A DNA stretch of 64,000 bases, from assembly GCF_014199265.1 (NCBI RefSeq), contig NZ_JACIJG010000005.1, positions 124,001 to 188,000 on the forward strand, given 5' to 3'. Numbering within the stretch: position 1 is the first letter of the stretch; each line of letters starts with the position of its first letter. This DNA comes from Brucella daejeonensis. GTDB lineage: Bacteria; Pseudomonadota; Alphaproteobacteria; Rhizobiales; Rhizobiaceae. The notes beneath the pieces were generated by a model, which did not search any database, had not been told where the DNA came from, and saw only the letters and a list, made by a program, of their open reading frames with translations. This document shows, piece after piece, positions 8,675 through 16,636 of this stretch. A program made the translations under genes and the position numbers.

Positions 8675-9035
8675 GAATCGCCATTCTTTATTGTTCGATG
8701 CAAGCTCATAACGCATGAGTGGCAACATGATGGCAAGCCGCATTCGGTGAAAATGGCTGGCGCAGCGAGCTAGTTCCTATCAAATTGAAATCATGGCCTG
8801 TTTCGCCGGTAATATGATCATGAGCCGGTTCAGAATTCCGGCAGTTTCATCGGTCTCGCGAAGGAAAATCAGATCGTTCGCCGAAAGCTGTTGCGCGACG
8901 CAAATTGTTTCAAAAATTCTCAATTTTTCTCCCAATATAGCCAGATGTATTTTAGTCGTATCGGTTTAATGTTGACTTTTACGTAAATGCAGGAGCACAA
9001 CATCAGTCCGCTTGGTAGACGGTAGGAATGGTGCG
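8675..9035. other. Gene-free spacer, 361 bases
   Basis: Divergent spacer between the exported protein gene and the MerR-type regulator. The half nearest the regulator is AT-rich (about 8900-8990) and contains the palindrome TTTACGTAAA. I see no ORF with coding character, tRNA or terminator here. Confidence 0.5.
8978..8987. promoter_or_regulatory. TTTACGTAAA palindrome, candidate MerR-family operator
   Basis: The palindrome lies in TTGACTTTTACGTAAATG, 48 bases before the regulator's start. The motif resembles the operators reported for LiuR-like MerR regulators (TTTACGTTAACGTAAA type), and TTGAC could be its -35 element. Autoregulation is inferred. Confidence 0.45.
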
Positions 9036-9422
9036 GTGCGTGAATATTATACGATCACAGAGCTGACGCGAGAATTCGGTATCTCAACGAGGACGTTGCG
9101 TTTCTATGAAGACGAGGGATTGATCTCTCCTGTCCGACGTGGGCGCACGCGGCTTTTCCGACCTTCCGACCGCCATCTCGTGAAGCAGATTCTGCGCGGC
9201 AAGCGGCTGGGCTTTTCCATCGCGGAGATCCATGAAATCATCCAGATGTATCGCGAGCCGCCCGGTGAAACGGGGCAGCTCAAACTTCTTATGAAGCGCA
9301 TAGAGGAAAAGCGTCACGATCTCCGGCAGAAGCGACGCGATATAGATGAAACACTCGGCGAACTCGATCAGATCGAAGAATCCTGTATCGAGCGTCTTGC
9401 CGAGCTTGGCGTGAATACCTAG
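9036..9422 (+). CDS. MerR-family transcriptional regulator (LiuR-like)
   Basis: DNA-binding regulator of 128 residues. The winged helix-turn-helix is clear: YYTITELTREFGISTRTLRFYEDEGLISPVRRG, then RTRLFRPSDRHLVKQIL, followed by a coiled-coil dimerisation helix (about residues 75-120, RIEEKRHDLRQKRRDIDETL). There are no metal-binding cysteine clusters apart from one Cys near the end, so metal sensing is unlikely. The short length and sequence resemble regulators of branched-chain amino acid or acyl-CoA degradation such as LiuR. The GTG at 9036 (VREYYTITEL) has AGGA nine bases upstream; an in-frame TTG at 9012 is the alternative. No adjacent target gene is evident. Confidence 0.85.
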   Translation: MREYYTITELTREFGISTRTLRFYEDEGLISPVRRGRTRLFRPSDRHLVKQILRGKRLGFSIAEIHEIIQMYREPPGETGQLKLLMKRIEEKRHDLRQKRRDIDETLGELDQIEESCIERLAELGVNT

Positions 9423-9494
9423 TGGATTTTTTGAATTTGACGTTTGAATCCCGATTGAATGAGATGCCGTTTCAAACATCAAATTCAATCCACT
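9421..9494. terminator. Large inverted repeat at the end of the merR gene
   Basis: The left arm 9421-9448 begins AGTGGA and includes GAATTTGACGTTTGAA; the right arm 9470-9494 is its complement, TTCAAACATCAAATTC then TCCACT. A four-T bulge and one mismatch break an otherwise 24-base stem. The left arm overlaps the stop codon. It probably ends or stabilises the regulator transcript; it lacks a G+C-rich stem and classical T tract. Confidence 0.5.
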
Positions 9495-9640
9495 AAAGCG
9501 TGTCGGATACAATCATATTCAGACGACACGCTTTGAGTTTTTGTTTTGACGCATGTCTCCCGAAACCGGTTCCCCCTTTCGGGAGACATGCTCTGGAACG
9601 CGTCTCGATCTGCTTGAACCAGATCAGCGCTCTAATCTCT
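9494..9640. repeat. Bru-RS-like multi-hairpin repeat, copy 1
   Basis: Three consecutive palindromes: AAAGCGTGTCG...CGACACGCTTT (about 9496-9533), GCATGTCTCCCGAAA...TTTCGGGAGACATGC (9551-9592) and a third around GCGTCTCGATCTG...CAGATCAGCGCT to about 9634. The middle unit contains the CCGGTTCCC core shared with RIME elements. A second copy of the first two units is at 14462-14567. Elements like this are described in Brucella as Bru-RS. Confidence 0.8.
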
Positions 9641-10612
9641 GGTTTCGTCAGGCACAGGCGAGCACATCTGTGCGATATCCCGGACTTCGCTACTGTTCTG
9701 CTGGTCGATCTTTCCCGTGAACACGTCATCGAACAGGTTCGCCTTGTCCAGTTCGCTCACCACACAGCCGCAAAATTGCCTGCAAAGCTGCTCGCTTCCA
9801 TTCTGCGTGCAGGCTGCGACGCAGGATTGCGTGAATGCTTCTCTCGGCGCGGGCCGGGCTGGTGGCATGAGCTGGGAGAACACGTAGATCAGTGCGATCA
9901 GAACCGGCTGGTGAATGAGATAGAATGCCAGACTGTGCTTGCCGATGAAGGTAAGCGGCTTTTCGATGGACTCGTTTCCGATCCCTCCAGCCAGTAGTTT
10001 CAGCCAGCCGAATCGTTGGAAAATGCGCGCGGTCGCTATGCCGATCAGAACGGCTCCGAACCACGGGAAAAGCGGTACATAATCGTTTGAGCGCGGCGCG
10101 ACAGTTGAAAGGCCGACCCAGCTCAAGATGGCATGATTGAATATATCGGCGCGCGCATAGAGCGGTGCGCTGATAACGAATGCAGCGACGGCAAGCGTTG
10201 CGACAGCCGGCAGATGCAGAAAGAGAAGCCCGAGCACGCTCGCCAAGGCGATCTGGTGAAGTATGCCGAAGAAGATGAAGCTATCCGGCGACATATACCA
10301 TGTGACGGCTGATATTGCGGCGGCCGCTGCAACGATCTGCACCAGCCTTTTGTTCATGGGCTTCCAGCGGATGGCATTGCCATGCGCCAGCACCAGACTG
10401 AAGCCGACAAGAAACAGAAAGCTCGATGCAATGCAGCGGGCGAAGAGCTTCCATCCGCCATGGGCGGTCGTGGCGGGGGCCATATAGCCAAAAAATTCAA
10501 GGTCCCAGCCGAAATGATAGATTGCCATCGCGATCAGTGCGATTGCGCGCGCAAGGTCGATACGCCCCAGTCGAGCGGCAGGTTTGGTATCCGTTGTCGT
10601 GGTGATAGACAT
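9632..10612 (-). CDS. DUF1624 multi-spanning membrane protein with Cys-rich C-terminal tail
   Basis: A 326-residue integral membrane protein matching the DUF1624/heparan-alpha-glucosaminide acetyltransferase-like family, with about eight hydrophobic segments and family pieces LGRIDLARAIALIAMAIYH, LFLVGFSLVLAHG, FPWFGAVLIGI and FIGKHSLAFYLIHQPVLI. Family members are thought to move or modify acyl or sugar groups across the inner membrane; no substrate is known here. Unusual is the last 70 residues, containing six cysteines (SCVAACTQNG, LCRQFCGCVV and AQMCSP) and charged sequence, probably a small disulphide-bonded or metal-binding module. The start at 10612 has GGAAGGAACC just upstream. It diverges from the ydcF-like gene with 135 bases between. 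Confidence 0.85.
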   Translation of the reverse strand: MSITTTTDTKPAARLGRIDLARAIALIAMAIYHFGWDLEFFGYMAPATTAHGGWKLFARCIASSFLFLVGFSLVLAHGNAIRWKPMNKRLVQIVAAAAAISAVTWYMSPDSFIFFGILHQIALASVLGLLFLHLPAVATLAVAAFVISAPLYARADIFNHAILSWVGLSTVAPRSNDYVPLFPWFGAVLIGIATARIFQRFGWLKLLAGGIGNESIEKPLTFIGKHSLAFYLIHQPVLIALIYVFSQLMPPARPAPREAFTQSCVAACTQNGSEQLCRQFCGCVVSELDKANLFDDVFTGKIDQQNSSEVRDIAQMCSPVPDETRD

Positions 10613-10747
10613 GGTTCCTTCCGGCTGGATAGCGTGCGATTCCACGCGATTCTCTAACACACCCGCGTGCCGCGCTATAGTATTCCGCCGAACACGGATT
10701 CGTGGTCATGGGAGCGTGAGGGCAAATCTTGCTGTTGGAGAAGCCGT

Positions 10748-11542
10748 TTGTTTTATAGCCTTTCGAAGATATTCTGGCTGTTTTTTCAACCTGTTAGCAT
10801 TCTCTTCCTTCTTGTTTTCGTTGCTTTTATGGCGGTGTGGCGCGGTTTTTATCGTGTGGGGATGTGTATACTCGTTTTTGCGGCAACCTTTCTGTTCCTT
10901 GCTTCCTTCACTACCGTTGGAGCGCTTATGCTGGCTCCGCTGGAGGATCGTTTCGCCAGGCCGGATACGTTGCCTGCCCATGTGGATGGAATCGTCGTTC
11001 TGGGCGGTTATATGAACGGTGATATCAATGCGGGGCGGAAAGGCTTCGAACTGAATAGCGCGGCCGACCGCATTTTCGAAGCAATACGGCTGGCGAGGCT
11101 CTATCCCGACGCCCGTGTCGTCATCTCCGGGGGAAAGGGTGGTTTCTTTGAGGAGACCGTTCCTGAGGCCGACAGTACCCACCAGATGCTGGGCGATCTG
11201 GGGTTTTCGGGAGAGCGCTATATCTATGAAAACAAATCTCGCAACACGGTGGAGAATGCGCTTTTTTCCAAAGCGTTAGCTCAGCCGAAGCCGGGCGAAA
11301 CATGGCTTCTGGTAACTTCGGCCTATCATGTGCCGCGTGCAGTCGGTTGCTTTCGCAAGGCTGATTTCGATGTGGTCGCCTGGCCCGTGGATTATAAAAC
11401 CCGCGCTCGCGAATATTTTAGAATCTATCTGGAATCTCCGAACGATGCTCTTTCCCGATTCAGTGTCGCGATGCGTGAATGGGTCGGCCTTGCCGCCTAC
11501 AGGTATGCGGGAAAGACAGATATGCTTCTGCCTCAACCCTGA
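10748..11542 (+). CDS. YdcF/SanA-like DUF218 protein
   Basis: A 264-residue protein with two N-terminal transmembrane segments (about residues 8-25 and 32-55) followed by a DUF218 domain. Family motifs are GIVVLGGYMN, ARVVISGGKGG, SRNTVENALF and LLVTSAYHVPRAVGCF. The E. coli relative ElyC (YcbC) affects peptidoglycan/lipid-carrier homeostasis at low temperature and SanA affects envelope permeability, so an envelope role is likely but not shown. I chose the TTG at 10748 because GGAG lies seven bases upstream and the family normally starts just before FYSLSKIFW; a GTG at 10667 would add 27 unlikely residues. Confidence 0.85.
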   Translation: MFYSLSKIFWLFFQPVSILFLLVFVAFMAVWRGFYRVGMCILVFAATFLFLASFTTVGALMLAPLEDRFARPDTLPAHVDGIVVLGGYMNGDINAGRKGFELNSAADRIFEAIRLARLYPDARVVISGGKGGFFEETVPEADSTHQMLGDLGFSGERYIYENKSRNTVENALFSKALAQPKPGETWLLVTSAYHVPRAVGCFRKADFDVVAWPVDYKTRAREYFRIYLESPNDALSRFSVAMREWVGLAAYRYAGKTDMLLPQP

Positions 11543-11768
11543 TGCCCCATTTTTGCCGCCACTTTAAAGCTTTTGTTAAGGTTGTTGAAAGTTAACTAAT
11601 TGATTAAAAACAGCTTTCCATATCGATTGGCGACCGTCGCAAATTTTCTGCCGTAATTCGGCCGTTTTTCATCGTTGCGTTTCGTCGATCACGAAGCTAT
11701 ATGTCTGGTAACAGCGTTGTGAAGGACGCTGCCAAAAAGAGTTGCACAACAAGGTTGCCAAAATTTCC

Positions 11769-11867
11769 ATGGACGAAACCGTTCAAAAATCCTGCTGGGG
11801 CGTTACGCTCTGGGCAGTTGTTGGTCTCGCTGCAGTTATCCTCATGGCCTATCTGTTCTCCGTCTAG
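11769..11867 (+). CDS. Putative 32-residue single-span membrane protein
   Basis: A short frame, ATG to TAG, encoding MDETVQKSCWGVT followed by a continuous hydrophobic stretch, LWAVVGLAAVILMAYLF, ending SV. A hydrophilic head of about eight residues plus one transmembrane helix is what small regulatory membrane proteins look like. Against it: the ribosome-binding site is weak (AAGG about a dozen bases upstream) and no homologue was recognised. It lies alone in the 538-base gap between the ydcF-like gene and sdaA. The rest of that gap (11543-11768, 11868-12080) shows no other coding signal. Confidence 0.45.
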   Translation: MDETVQKSCWGVTLWAVVGLAAVILMAYLFSV

Positions 11868-12080
11868 CAGCTGGATGGAGTTGCGTATTTCGGAAATTTG
11901 ATGCCGCATTTCGGCATTCCGTTTGCGTCGATCCTTTCCTACACTTATCTGATAGGAATGCACGGTTTCCGTGCGTTGACGGTTTTTCCGATTCTGTCTG
12001 GAATGGACAATCGGGCGAGCTGCCGATAGTGCTGTGAGTAGGGATCAGTCGGCCGTTTGGCCGGTTGCAGAAGGTGTGGA

Positions 12081-13484
12081 ATGTTTCTGTCGGTTTTCGA
12101 TCTTTACAAGATTGGCATTGGTCCATCGAGTTCGCACACGATGGGCCCGATGACTGCGGCGCGCATGTTTCTCGATGAAATCATCGGCGGAAACTGGCCC
12201 CGGCCGGCGCATTCAAGAATCCATCGCCTGAAAGCGAGCCTGCACGGATCGCTGGCCTATACGGGCGTGGGACATGCGACGGACCGCGCTGTGATATTGG
12301 GGCTGTGCGGCCATCTTCCCGATACGATTGATCCCGACATCATGGATGCGGAGATCGAGAAGGTGTTCGCTGAGAAGAAGGTGAAACCGGATGGGCATCC
12401 GGCTTATCGGTTCGATCCCAAGTCCGATCTCGTGATGGACCGGAAGACGCCCTTGCCCGGCCATGCCAACGGAATGGCTTTCTCTGCCTTTGACGTTGAC
12501 GATAATCTTCTGTTGCGCCGTGCATATTTTTCCATCGGCGGCGGTTTCGTCGTTACCGAAGAGGAATTGAGCCGGGTCCAGCGCGGCGGTGCGAGGCAGG
12601 ATGTTAAGGCCGATGTGCCGTTCCCGTTCCGCAATGCCGCCGAAATGCTCGAAATGGCGCGCGAAAGCGGCAAGTCGATCGCGGAAATGAAGCGAGCCAA
12701 TGAAGAAAAGCACATGGCTCGCAATGACCTCGATACGGGTCTTGATCGCATCTGGGGTGCGATGCGCGGCTGTATCGAGCGTGGCCTGAGTCGTGACGGT
12801 ATCATGCCGGGTGGCCTGAATGTCCGCCGTCGGGCGCGGCAGCTTCATGACAAGCTTCAGGACGACTGGCGCAACAATCGCAGCAATCCACTCATGGCGA
12901 ATGATTGGCTGTCGGTCTATGCCATGGCTGTCAACGAAGAAAATGCCGCTGGCGGCAGGGTGGTAACCGCTCCCACAAACGGTGCGGCAGGCGTCGTGCC
13001 GGCGGTCCTGCGCTATTATCTGCATTTTCACGATGATGCCGATCAGAAGGGTATTAGAGATTTCCTTCTGACATCGGCTGCCATCGGTGGGGTCATCAAG
13101 CACAATGCCTCGATTTCCGGCGCTGAAGTTGGCTGTCAGGGTGAGGTCGGTTCTGCTTCTGCAATGGCGGCGGCTGGTCTGGCGGCGGTTCTTGGCGGCT
13201 CGCCGGAACAGATCGAAAATGCAGCCGAGATCGCACTTGAACACCATCTTGGGATGACCTGCGATCCGGTAGCGGGGCTCGTTCAGGTGCCTTGCATCGA
13301 ACGTAATGCGCTTGGCGCTGTGAAAGCCGTTACGGCCGCGTCGCTGGCGGTCAAAGGCGATGGCAAGCATTTTGTGCCGCTTGATGCCTGTATCGAGACG
13401 ATGCGCCAGACCGGGCACGACATGAGCGAGCGCTATAAGGAAACCAGTCAGGGCGGTCTCGCTGTGAACGTCGTGGCCTGTTGA
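12081..13484 (+). CDS. sdaA: L-serine ammonia-lyase (single-chain, iron-sulphur)
   Basis: Deaminates L-serine to pyruvate and ammonia with a catalytic [4Fe-4S] cluster. The 467-residue chain joins beta and alpha domains, as in gammaproteobacterial SdaA. Recognisable elements are the N-terminal [28 protein letters not shown], the alpha-domain [31 protein letters not shown] with [10 protein letters not shown], and [16 protein letters not shown] with cluster cysteines. The start at 12081 matches the family N-terminus ([10 protein letters not shown]) and has GAAGG at eight bases. A frame extension upstream to 12057 is not conserved-looking. It supplies pyruvate and lies upstream of a DUF1489 gene on the same strand, 91 bases away. 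Confidence 0.95.
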   Translation: MFLSVFDLYKIGIGPSSSHTMGPMTAARMFLDEIIGGNWPRPAHSRIHRLKASLHGSLAYTGVGHATDRAVILGLCGHLPDTIDPDIMDAEIEKVFAEKKVKPDGHPAYRFDPKSDLVMDRKTPLPGHANGMAFSAFDVDDNLLLRRAYFSIGGGFVVTEEELSRVQRGGARQDVKADVPFPFRNAAEMLEMARESGKSIAEMKRANEEKHMARNDLDTGLDRIWGAMRGCIERGLSRDGIMPGGLNVRRRARQLHDKLQDDWRNNRSNPLMANDWLSVYAMAVNEENAAGGRVVTAPTNGAAGVVPAVLRYYLHFHDDADQKGIRDFLLTSAAIGGVIKHNASISGAEVGCQGEVGSASAMAAAGLAAVLGGSPEQIENAAEIALEHHLGMTCDPVAGLVQVPCIERNALGAVKAVTAASLAVKGDGKHFVPLDACIETMRQTGHDMSERYKETSQGGLAVNVVAC

Positions 13485-13575
13485 TTTGCGAGCTCGGCCG
13501 CATATATGCCGATGCATCGGGGGATTGCTGCGCTTCAGGCTTGAAGCGCGCATTCGTCTTGGCTAAATCAGCTTT

Positions 13576-14013
13576 ATGGCTCTCAACCTCGTCAAGCTTT
13601 GTGTCGGCTGCGACAGTATCGAAGATCTCGCAGCATGGATCGATTTCCGCCTTGCGGAGCAGCGCGCTGCCGGTCTTATGCCGGAACAGTTCCATACGAC
13701 ACGCATGGTGCCGAAGCGTATGGATGAATTGCTTGCGGGCGGTTCGCTCTACTGGGTTATCAAGGGAAACGTTCAATGCCGCCAGCGTTTGCTGGATGTG
13801 CGCCCCTTTACCGATGCTGAGGGCGTCAACCGCTGCCACCTCGTTCTTGAGCCGAAGATTATTCCCACCGAATGGCAGCCGCGCCGAGCATTTCAGGGCT
13901 GGCGTTACCTGAATGAAAACGAAGTCCCGCGCGATGAAGCTGCCGGTAAAGCGGGCAGGGCCGCCCTGCCGGCGGAACTGCGTCAGGAATTGGCTGCGCT
14001 TGGGTTGCTTTAG
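13576..14013 (+). CDS. DUF1489 family protein
   Basis: A 145-residue protein of the DUF1489 family, restricted mostly to Alphaproteobacteria and of unknown function. Recognisable parts are the N-terminus MALNLVKLCVGCDSIEDLAAW, the middle TTRMVPKRMDELLAGGSLYWVIKG, and RPFTDAEGVNRCHLVLEP with PRRAFQGWRYL. The family is often described as related to lysophospholipase-associated or ribosome-related regions, but no role is established. No signal peptide or membrane segment, so cytosolic. It ends just before a strong terminator and may share transcription with sdaA. Confidence 0.88.
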   Translation: MALNLVKLCVGCDSIEDLAAWIDFRLAEQRAAGLMPEQFHTTRMVPKRMDELLAGGSLYWVIKGNVQCRQRLLDVRPFTDAEGVNRCHLVLEPKIIPTEWQPRRAFQGWRYLNENEVPRDEAAGKAGRAALPAELRQELAALGLL

Positions 14014-14037
14014 AGACTAAACAAGTCGGGAAAAGCG

Positions 14038-14073
14038 AAAAGGCCCGCCGGGTGGTTCCCGGCGGGCCTTTTC
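14038..14073 (+). terminator. Strong intrinsic terminator after the DUF1489 gene
   Basis: Perfect 15-base stem AAAAGGCCCGCCGGG / CCCGGCGGGCCTTTT with a TGGTT loop, followed by TCG. The A run before and T run after allow it to act on both strands, serving also the minus-strand gene that ends at 14092. Confidence 0.9.
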
Positions 14074-14091
14074 GTTCGGACCAATATTGTA

Positions 14092-14388
14092 TCAGTCATC
14101 GATGGTCAGGCGAACGGAAACCCTGTCGTGGTTCACCGGCAGCGTCATGCGCATGGAGGCCCGGGGCTGCGCCAGGCGCTTGTTGCGGGCCGCATGGCAG
14201 ACAAGCAAGCCGACCAGGTCACGTGTCTGGAAACCGGCGCCGCGTCTTACGTCGGCGATCTTCGAAGCCGCCTGCTTCAATCCCTGCACCGAGAACAGAG
14301 CGCCTAATGCAGAAGGCTTTTCCTCATCATAGGCCCAGTCGACGGTTCTGAACGGCGATTGACCGAAAGTTTCTCTCATATTCGACAT
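14092..14388 (-). CDS. Conserved-looking hypothetical protein, 98 residues
   Basis: A small protein starting MSNMRETFGQSPFRTVDWAY, rich in Arg and with GLKQAASKIADVRRGAGFQ and TRDLVGLLVCHAARNK. It has no signal peptide or membrane segment. AGAGGG lies eight bases before the ATG at 14388, and the length, codon use and following bidirectional terminator support a real gene. I do not recognise the family. It stands alone between sdaA-DUF1489 and the penicillin-binding protein gene, with a palindromic repeat upstream. Confidence 0.6.
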   Translation of the reverse strand: MSNMRETFGQSPFRTVDWAYDEEKPSALGALFSVQGLKQAASKIADVRRGAGFQTRDLVGLLVCHAARNKRLAQPRASMRMTLPVNHDRVSVRLTIDD

Positions 14389-14461
14389 CTCGAAACCCTC
14401 TACGCACTACAAATTCGGGTTTGAAGCTGGAAAGCAGGGAACGAATTCCCTCGCTTTCGAC

Positions 14462-14567
14462 TAAAGCGTGTCGCGCTCAATCATATTCAGGCGGCACACC
14501 TTAAGTTTTTTTGACGCATGTCTTTATCCCGAAACCGGTTCCCACTTTCGGGAGACATGCTTTAGTT
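14462..14567. repeat. Bru-RS-like multi-hairpin repeat, copy 2
   Basis: Starts CTAAAGCGTGTCG like copy 1 and shares TCAATCATATTCAG, the GACGCATGTCT...AACCGGTTCCCACTTTCGGGAGACATGC palindrome in pieces, and the same order of units. The first palindrome is degraded. Its right end supplies the stop codon of the gene ending at 14562: reading TTAG on the plus strand gives TAA on the minus strand. Confidence 0.8.
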
Positions 14568-15959
14568 CGCGACGGCGTAACAGCCGAAGTTTTTCTTCTT
14601 CAATGAAGCGCAGGCATCCCATGCAGCCTGCTTGGAACTGAAGCCTACGAATCGGGCACGATAGAAAGTGGCGTTGCCCTTGTTGAAGGTTTCTGTATAG
14701 GGCGATGCCGCACGCAATGTGCCGCTGGCCGTGGCGGATGCCTTGGCAAGCACGTCGCGGGCCTGCCCCTCACTCGGCAAGGAGCCGATCTGAATGGCCC
14801 ATCCTCCGGAAACCGGGGCGGATGCGGTGGTAACCGGGTCGACATCCTGAGCCTGCGCAGACGGAATTGCAGCCTTGGGCGTTGGGCGTACGGCGGCTTG
14901 CGCGGCGAGAGCCGCCGGGCGGGTCGTCGGAGCGACCAGAGCCAGCATCTGCGGTTCGTCCCTGTCGCCTTCGCCGATAACGTCTTCGACTGCTGCAACC
15001 TGACGCGAAACCGGCACCGGCGCGTGCCTGGCCTTGGGAAGATCGATTGAAGCGACGACCTGAGGAGCATCGTTGCGCATTGCGATCAACGGTTCAGCGT
15101 TACGGCTGCGAGTGGCCTTTGGTAGATACTTGCGGACGAGTTCAACCACATGGGCATCGCGAGCAACTGCCGTATTGCCGCCCATCACGACGGCAATCAC
15201 ACTGCGCCCGTCTTGCTGAACGGATGTGACAATATTGAAACCGGAGGCATTGGTGTAGCCGGTCTTGATGCCGTCTGCACCTTTAACCCGATCGAGCACG
15301 CGGTTATGTCCGCGGATGGTCTTGCCACGATAGGCAAAGGAACGGCGCGAGAAGTAATCGAACTCACGCGGGAAATGCTGTCGCAGTGCAATACCCAGAA
15401 GCGCCATGTCGCGCGCCGTGGAATGCTGAGCCATATTGGGCAGGCCGGAAGCGTTGCGGAACGTAGTGTTGCGCATACCAAGGCGACGGGCCTTTGCTGT
15501 CATCATCTGCGCGAAACGCTCTTCCGAACCGCCGAGATATTCACCGACTGCGGTCGCGGCGTCGTTCGCCGATTTGGTGACCATGCCCAGGATTGCATCT
15601 TCGGCACGGATGGTCTGTCCGGGACGAAAACCGAGCTTGGTTGGCGGACGAGACGCCGCATAGGCCGAGATCGGAATGCGCGTATCCTTGGTAATTCGAC
15701 CGGCGTGCATTGCTTCGAACAGCATATACAGGGTCATCATTTTCGTGAGCGAGGCCGGATAACGCTGCGTATCCGCTTTTGCGGCGAAAAGCGTTTTGCC
15801 ATTGTTCGCATCGATGACGATTGCGGCGTATTTTTTGCTGGCTGCTATTGCCGGCTTCGTTGTCGAGGCCGTCGAGCACCCCGTTACCACTGCCAAAAGG
15901 AGGGTGGCTTGTGCCGCTCTTTTCAAGGCGTATGCGACTTTACTAAATGCGGTACGCAC
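14562..15959 (-). CDS. D-alanyl-D-alanine carboxypeptidase lipoprotein with SPOR domain
   Basis: Low-molecular-weight penicillin-binding protein that trims the terminal D-Ala of peptidoglycan stem peptides. The 465-residue protein has a lipobox (VVTGC, Cys28), the serine active site S70-L-T-K73, S130-A-N132 and K232-T-G234, then a low-complexity linker, and a C-terminal SPOR domain (about residues 385-462, WAIQIGSLPSEGQARDV to FGCYAVAN) that binds denuded septal glycan. The domain order suggests recruitment to the division site. The stop codon lies within the end of a palindromic repeat, so the last residues may be a recent change. It is read away from clpS. Confidence 0.92.
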   Translation of the reverse strand: MRTAFSKVAYALKRAAQATLLLAVVTGCSTASTTKPAIAASKKYAAIVIDANNGKTLFAAKADTQRYPASLTKMMTLYMLFEAMHAGRITKDTRIPISAYAASRPPTKLGFRPGQTIRAEDAILGMVTKSANDAATAVGEYLGGSEERFAQMMTAKARRLGMRNTTFRNASGLPNMAQHSTARDMALLGIALRQHFPREFDYFSRRSFAYRGKTIRGHNRVLDRVKGADGIKTGYTNASGFNIVTSVQQDGRSVIAVVMGGNTAVARDAHVVELVRKYLPKATRSRNAEPLIAMRNDAPQVVASIDLPKARHAPVPVSRQVAAVEDVIGEGDRDEPQMLALVAPTTRPAALAAQAAVRPTPKAAIPSAQAQDVDPVTTASAPVSGGWAIQIGSLPSEGQARDVLAKASATASGTLRAASPYTETFNKGNATFYRARFVGFSSKQAAWDACASLKKKNFGCYAVAN

Positions 15960-16636
15960 GATGATGACCTACCTGTATTCCAGATTTTTTGGACTGCGGC
16001 ACAAATGGCACACAGTGTCTAATTCGGTCATCCTAATGCTATCAGCGTTACCAATCCGTTTATGGTAACCGCTCCGTTCATAAATTTTGGAAAAAAATTG
16101 AGGCCGCAATTTCGAGGAAGCTGGGATCCGAATGGTGCAGGAGGCCACAGCGCACGAATATGCGATGAGGAGCGAGGAAAATTATCCGGGCGGGACGGGC
16201 GGAAAAAAACTCGCTTGCGCGAGTTTAGTTTTGCCGCCTTTTAAGGGGGAAGAGGAACCCGCGGCCTAGAAAAAACAGCTAGGTTCTGAAAATATTCTTT
16301 TAATAGCTTTTATGTGTATTGCTGATTATCCAATTGCAGCGACATTATAGTAATTTCCAAGGGGCGCGAAACGGCAAATTGTTACCCGTTCATGTTTGGG
16401 TGAGTTTTGGTCGTCAATTATTGTGATCTATATTATATGAATTGAATATTTTTCACCGTTTCGCGTGTAAATTGTTTTATCGCTGTCTTGGGGTAGCTTC
16501 ATATAAGTGTGACAAGCTTCATTATTGCAATAAGTCCCGGTTGCAAGTGGCAATGAAGGGCTTAAAATCACCACATGACGACCTACATAATAGGGCAAGC
16601 AGGGCCAGACAGATGGGCATTCGGGTTACAGGTATC
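15960..16636. other. Gene-free region of 677 bases before clpS
   Basis: Divergent spacer between the penicillin-binding protein gene and clpS. It contains a G-rich stretch (about 16180-16205), a hairpin at 16198-16238 followed by TTTT, and then a strongly AT-rich block (about 16290-16460) likely to hold the clpS-clpA promoter. Related rhizobia often have a phasin gene upstream of clpS; none is seen here. A frame extends clpS upstream to 16442 but looks non-coding. No tRNA seen. Confidence 0.5.
16197..16242 (+). terminator. Hairpin with T run in the clpS upstream region
   Basis: Outer stem GGCGG (16198-16202) with CCGCC (16234-16238), inner stem AAACTCGC (16207-16214) with GCGAGTTT (16219-16226), loop TTGC, followed by TTTT. 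No plus-strand gene ends nearby, so it could terminate an unannotated RNA or attenuate a long leader. Confidence 0.45.

Noticed and set aside
16442-16636. Longer ClpS with 65 extra residues
   Set aside because: The added part is AT-rich with low coding character; family members start near MQSKTDGG or MRHLDTV.
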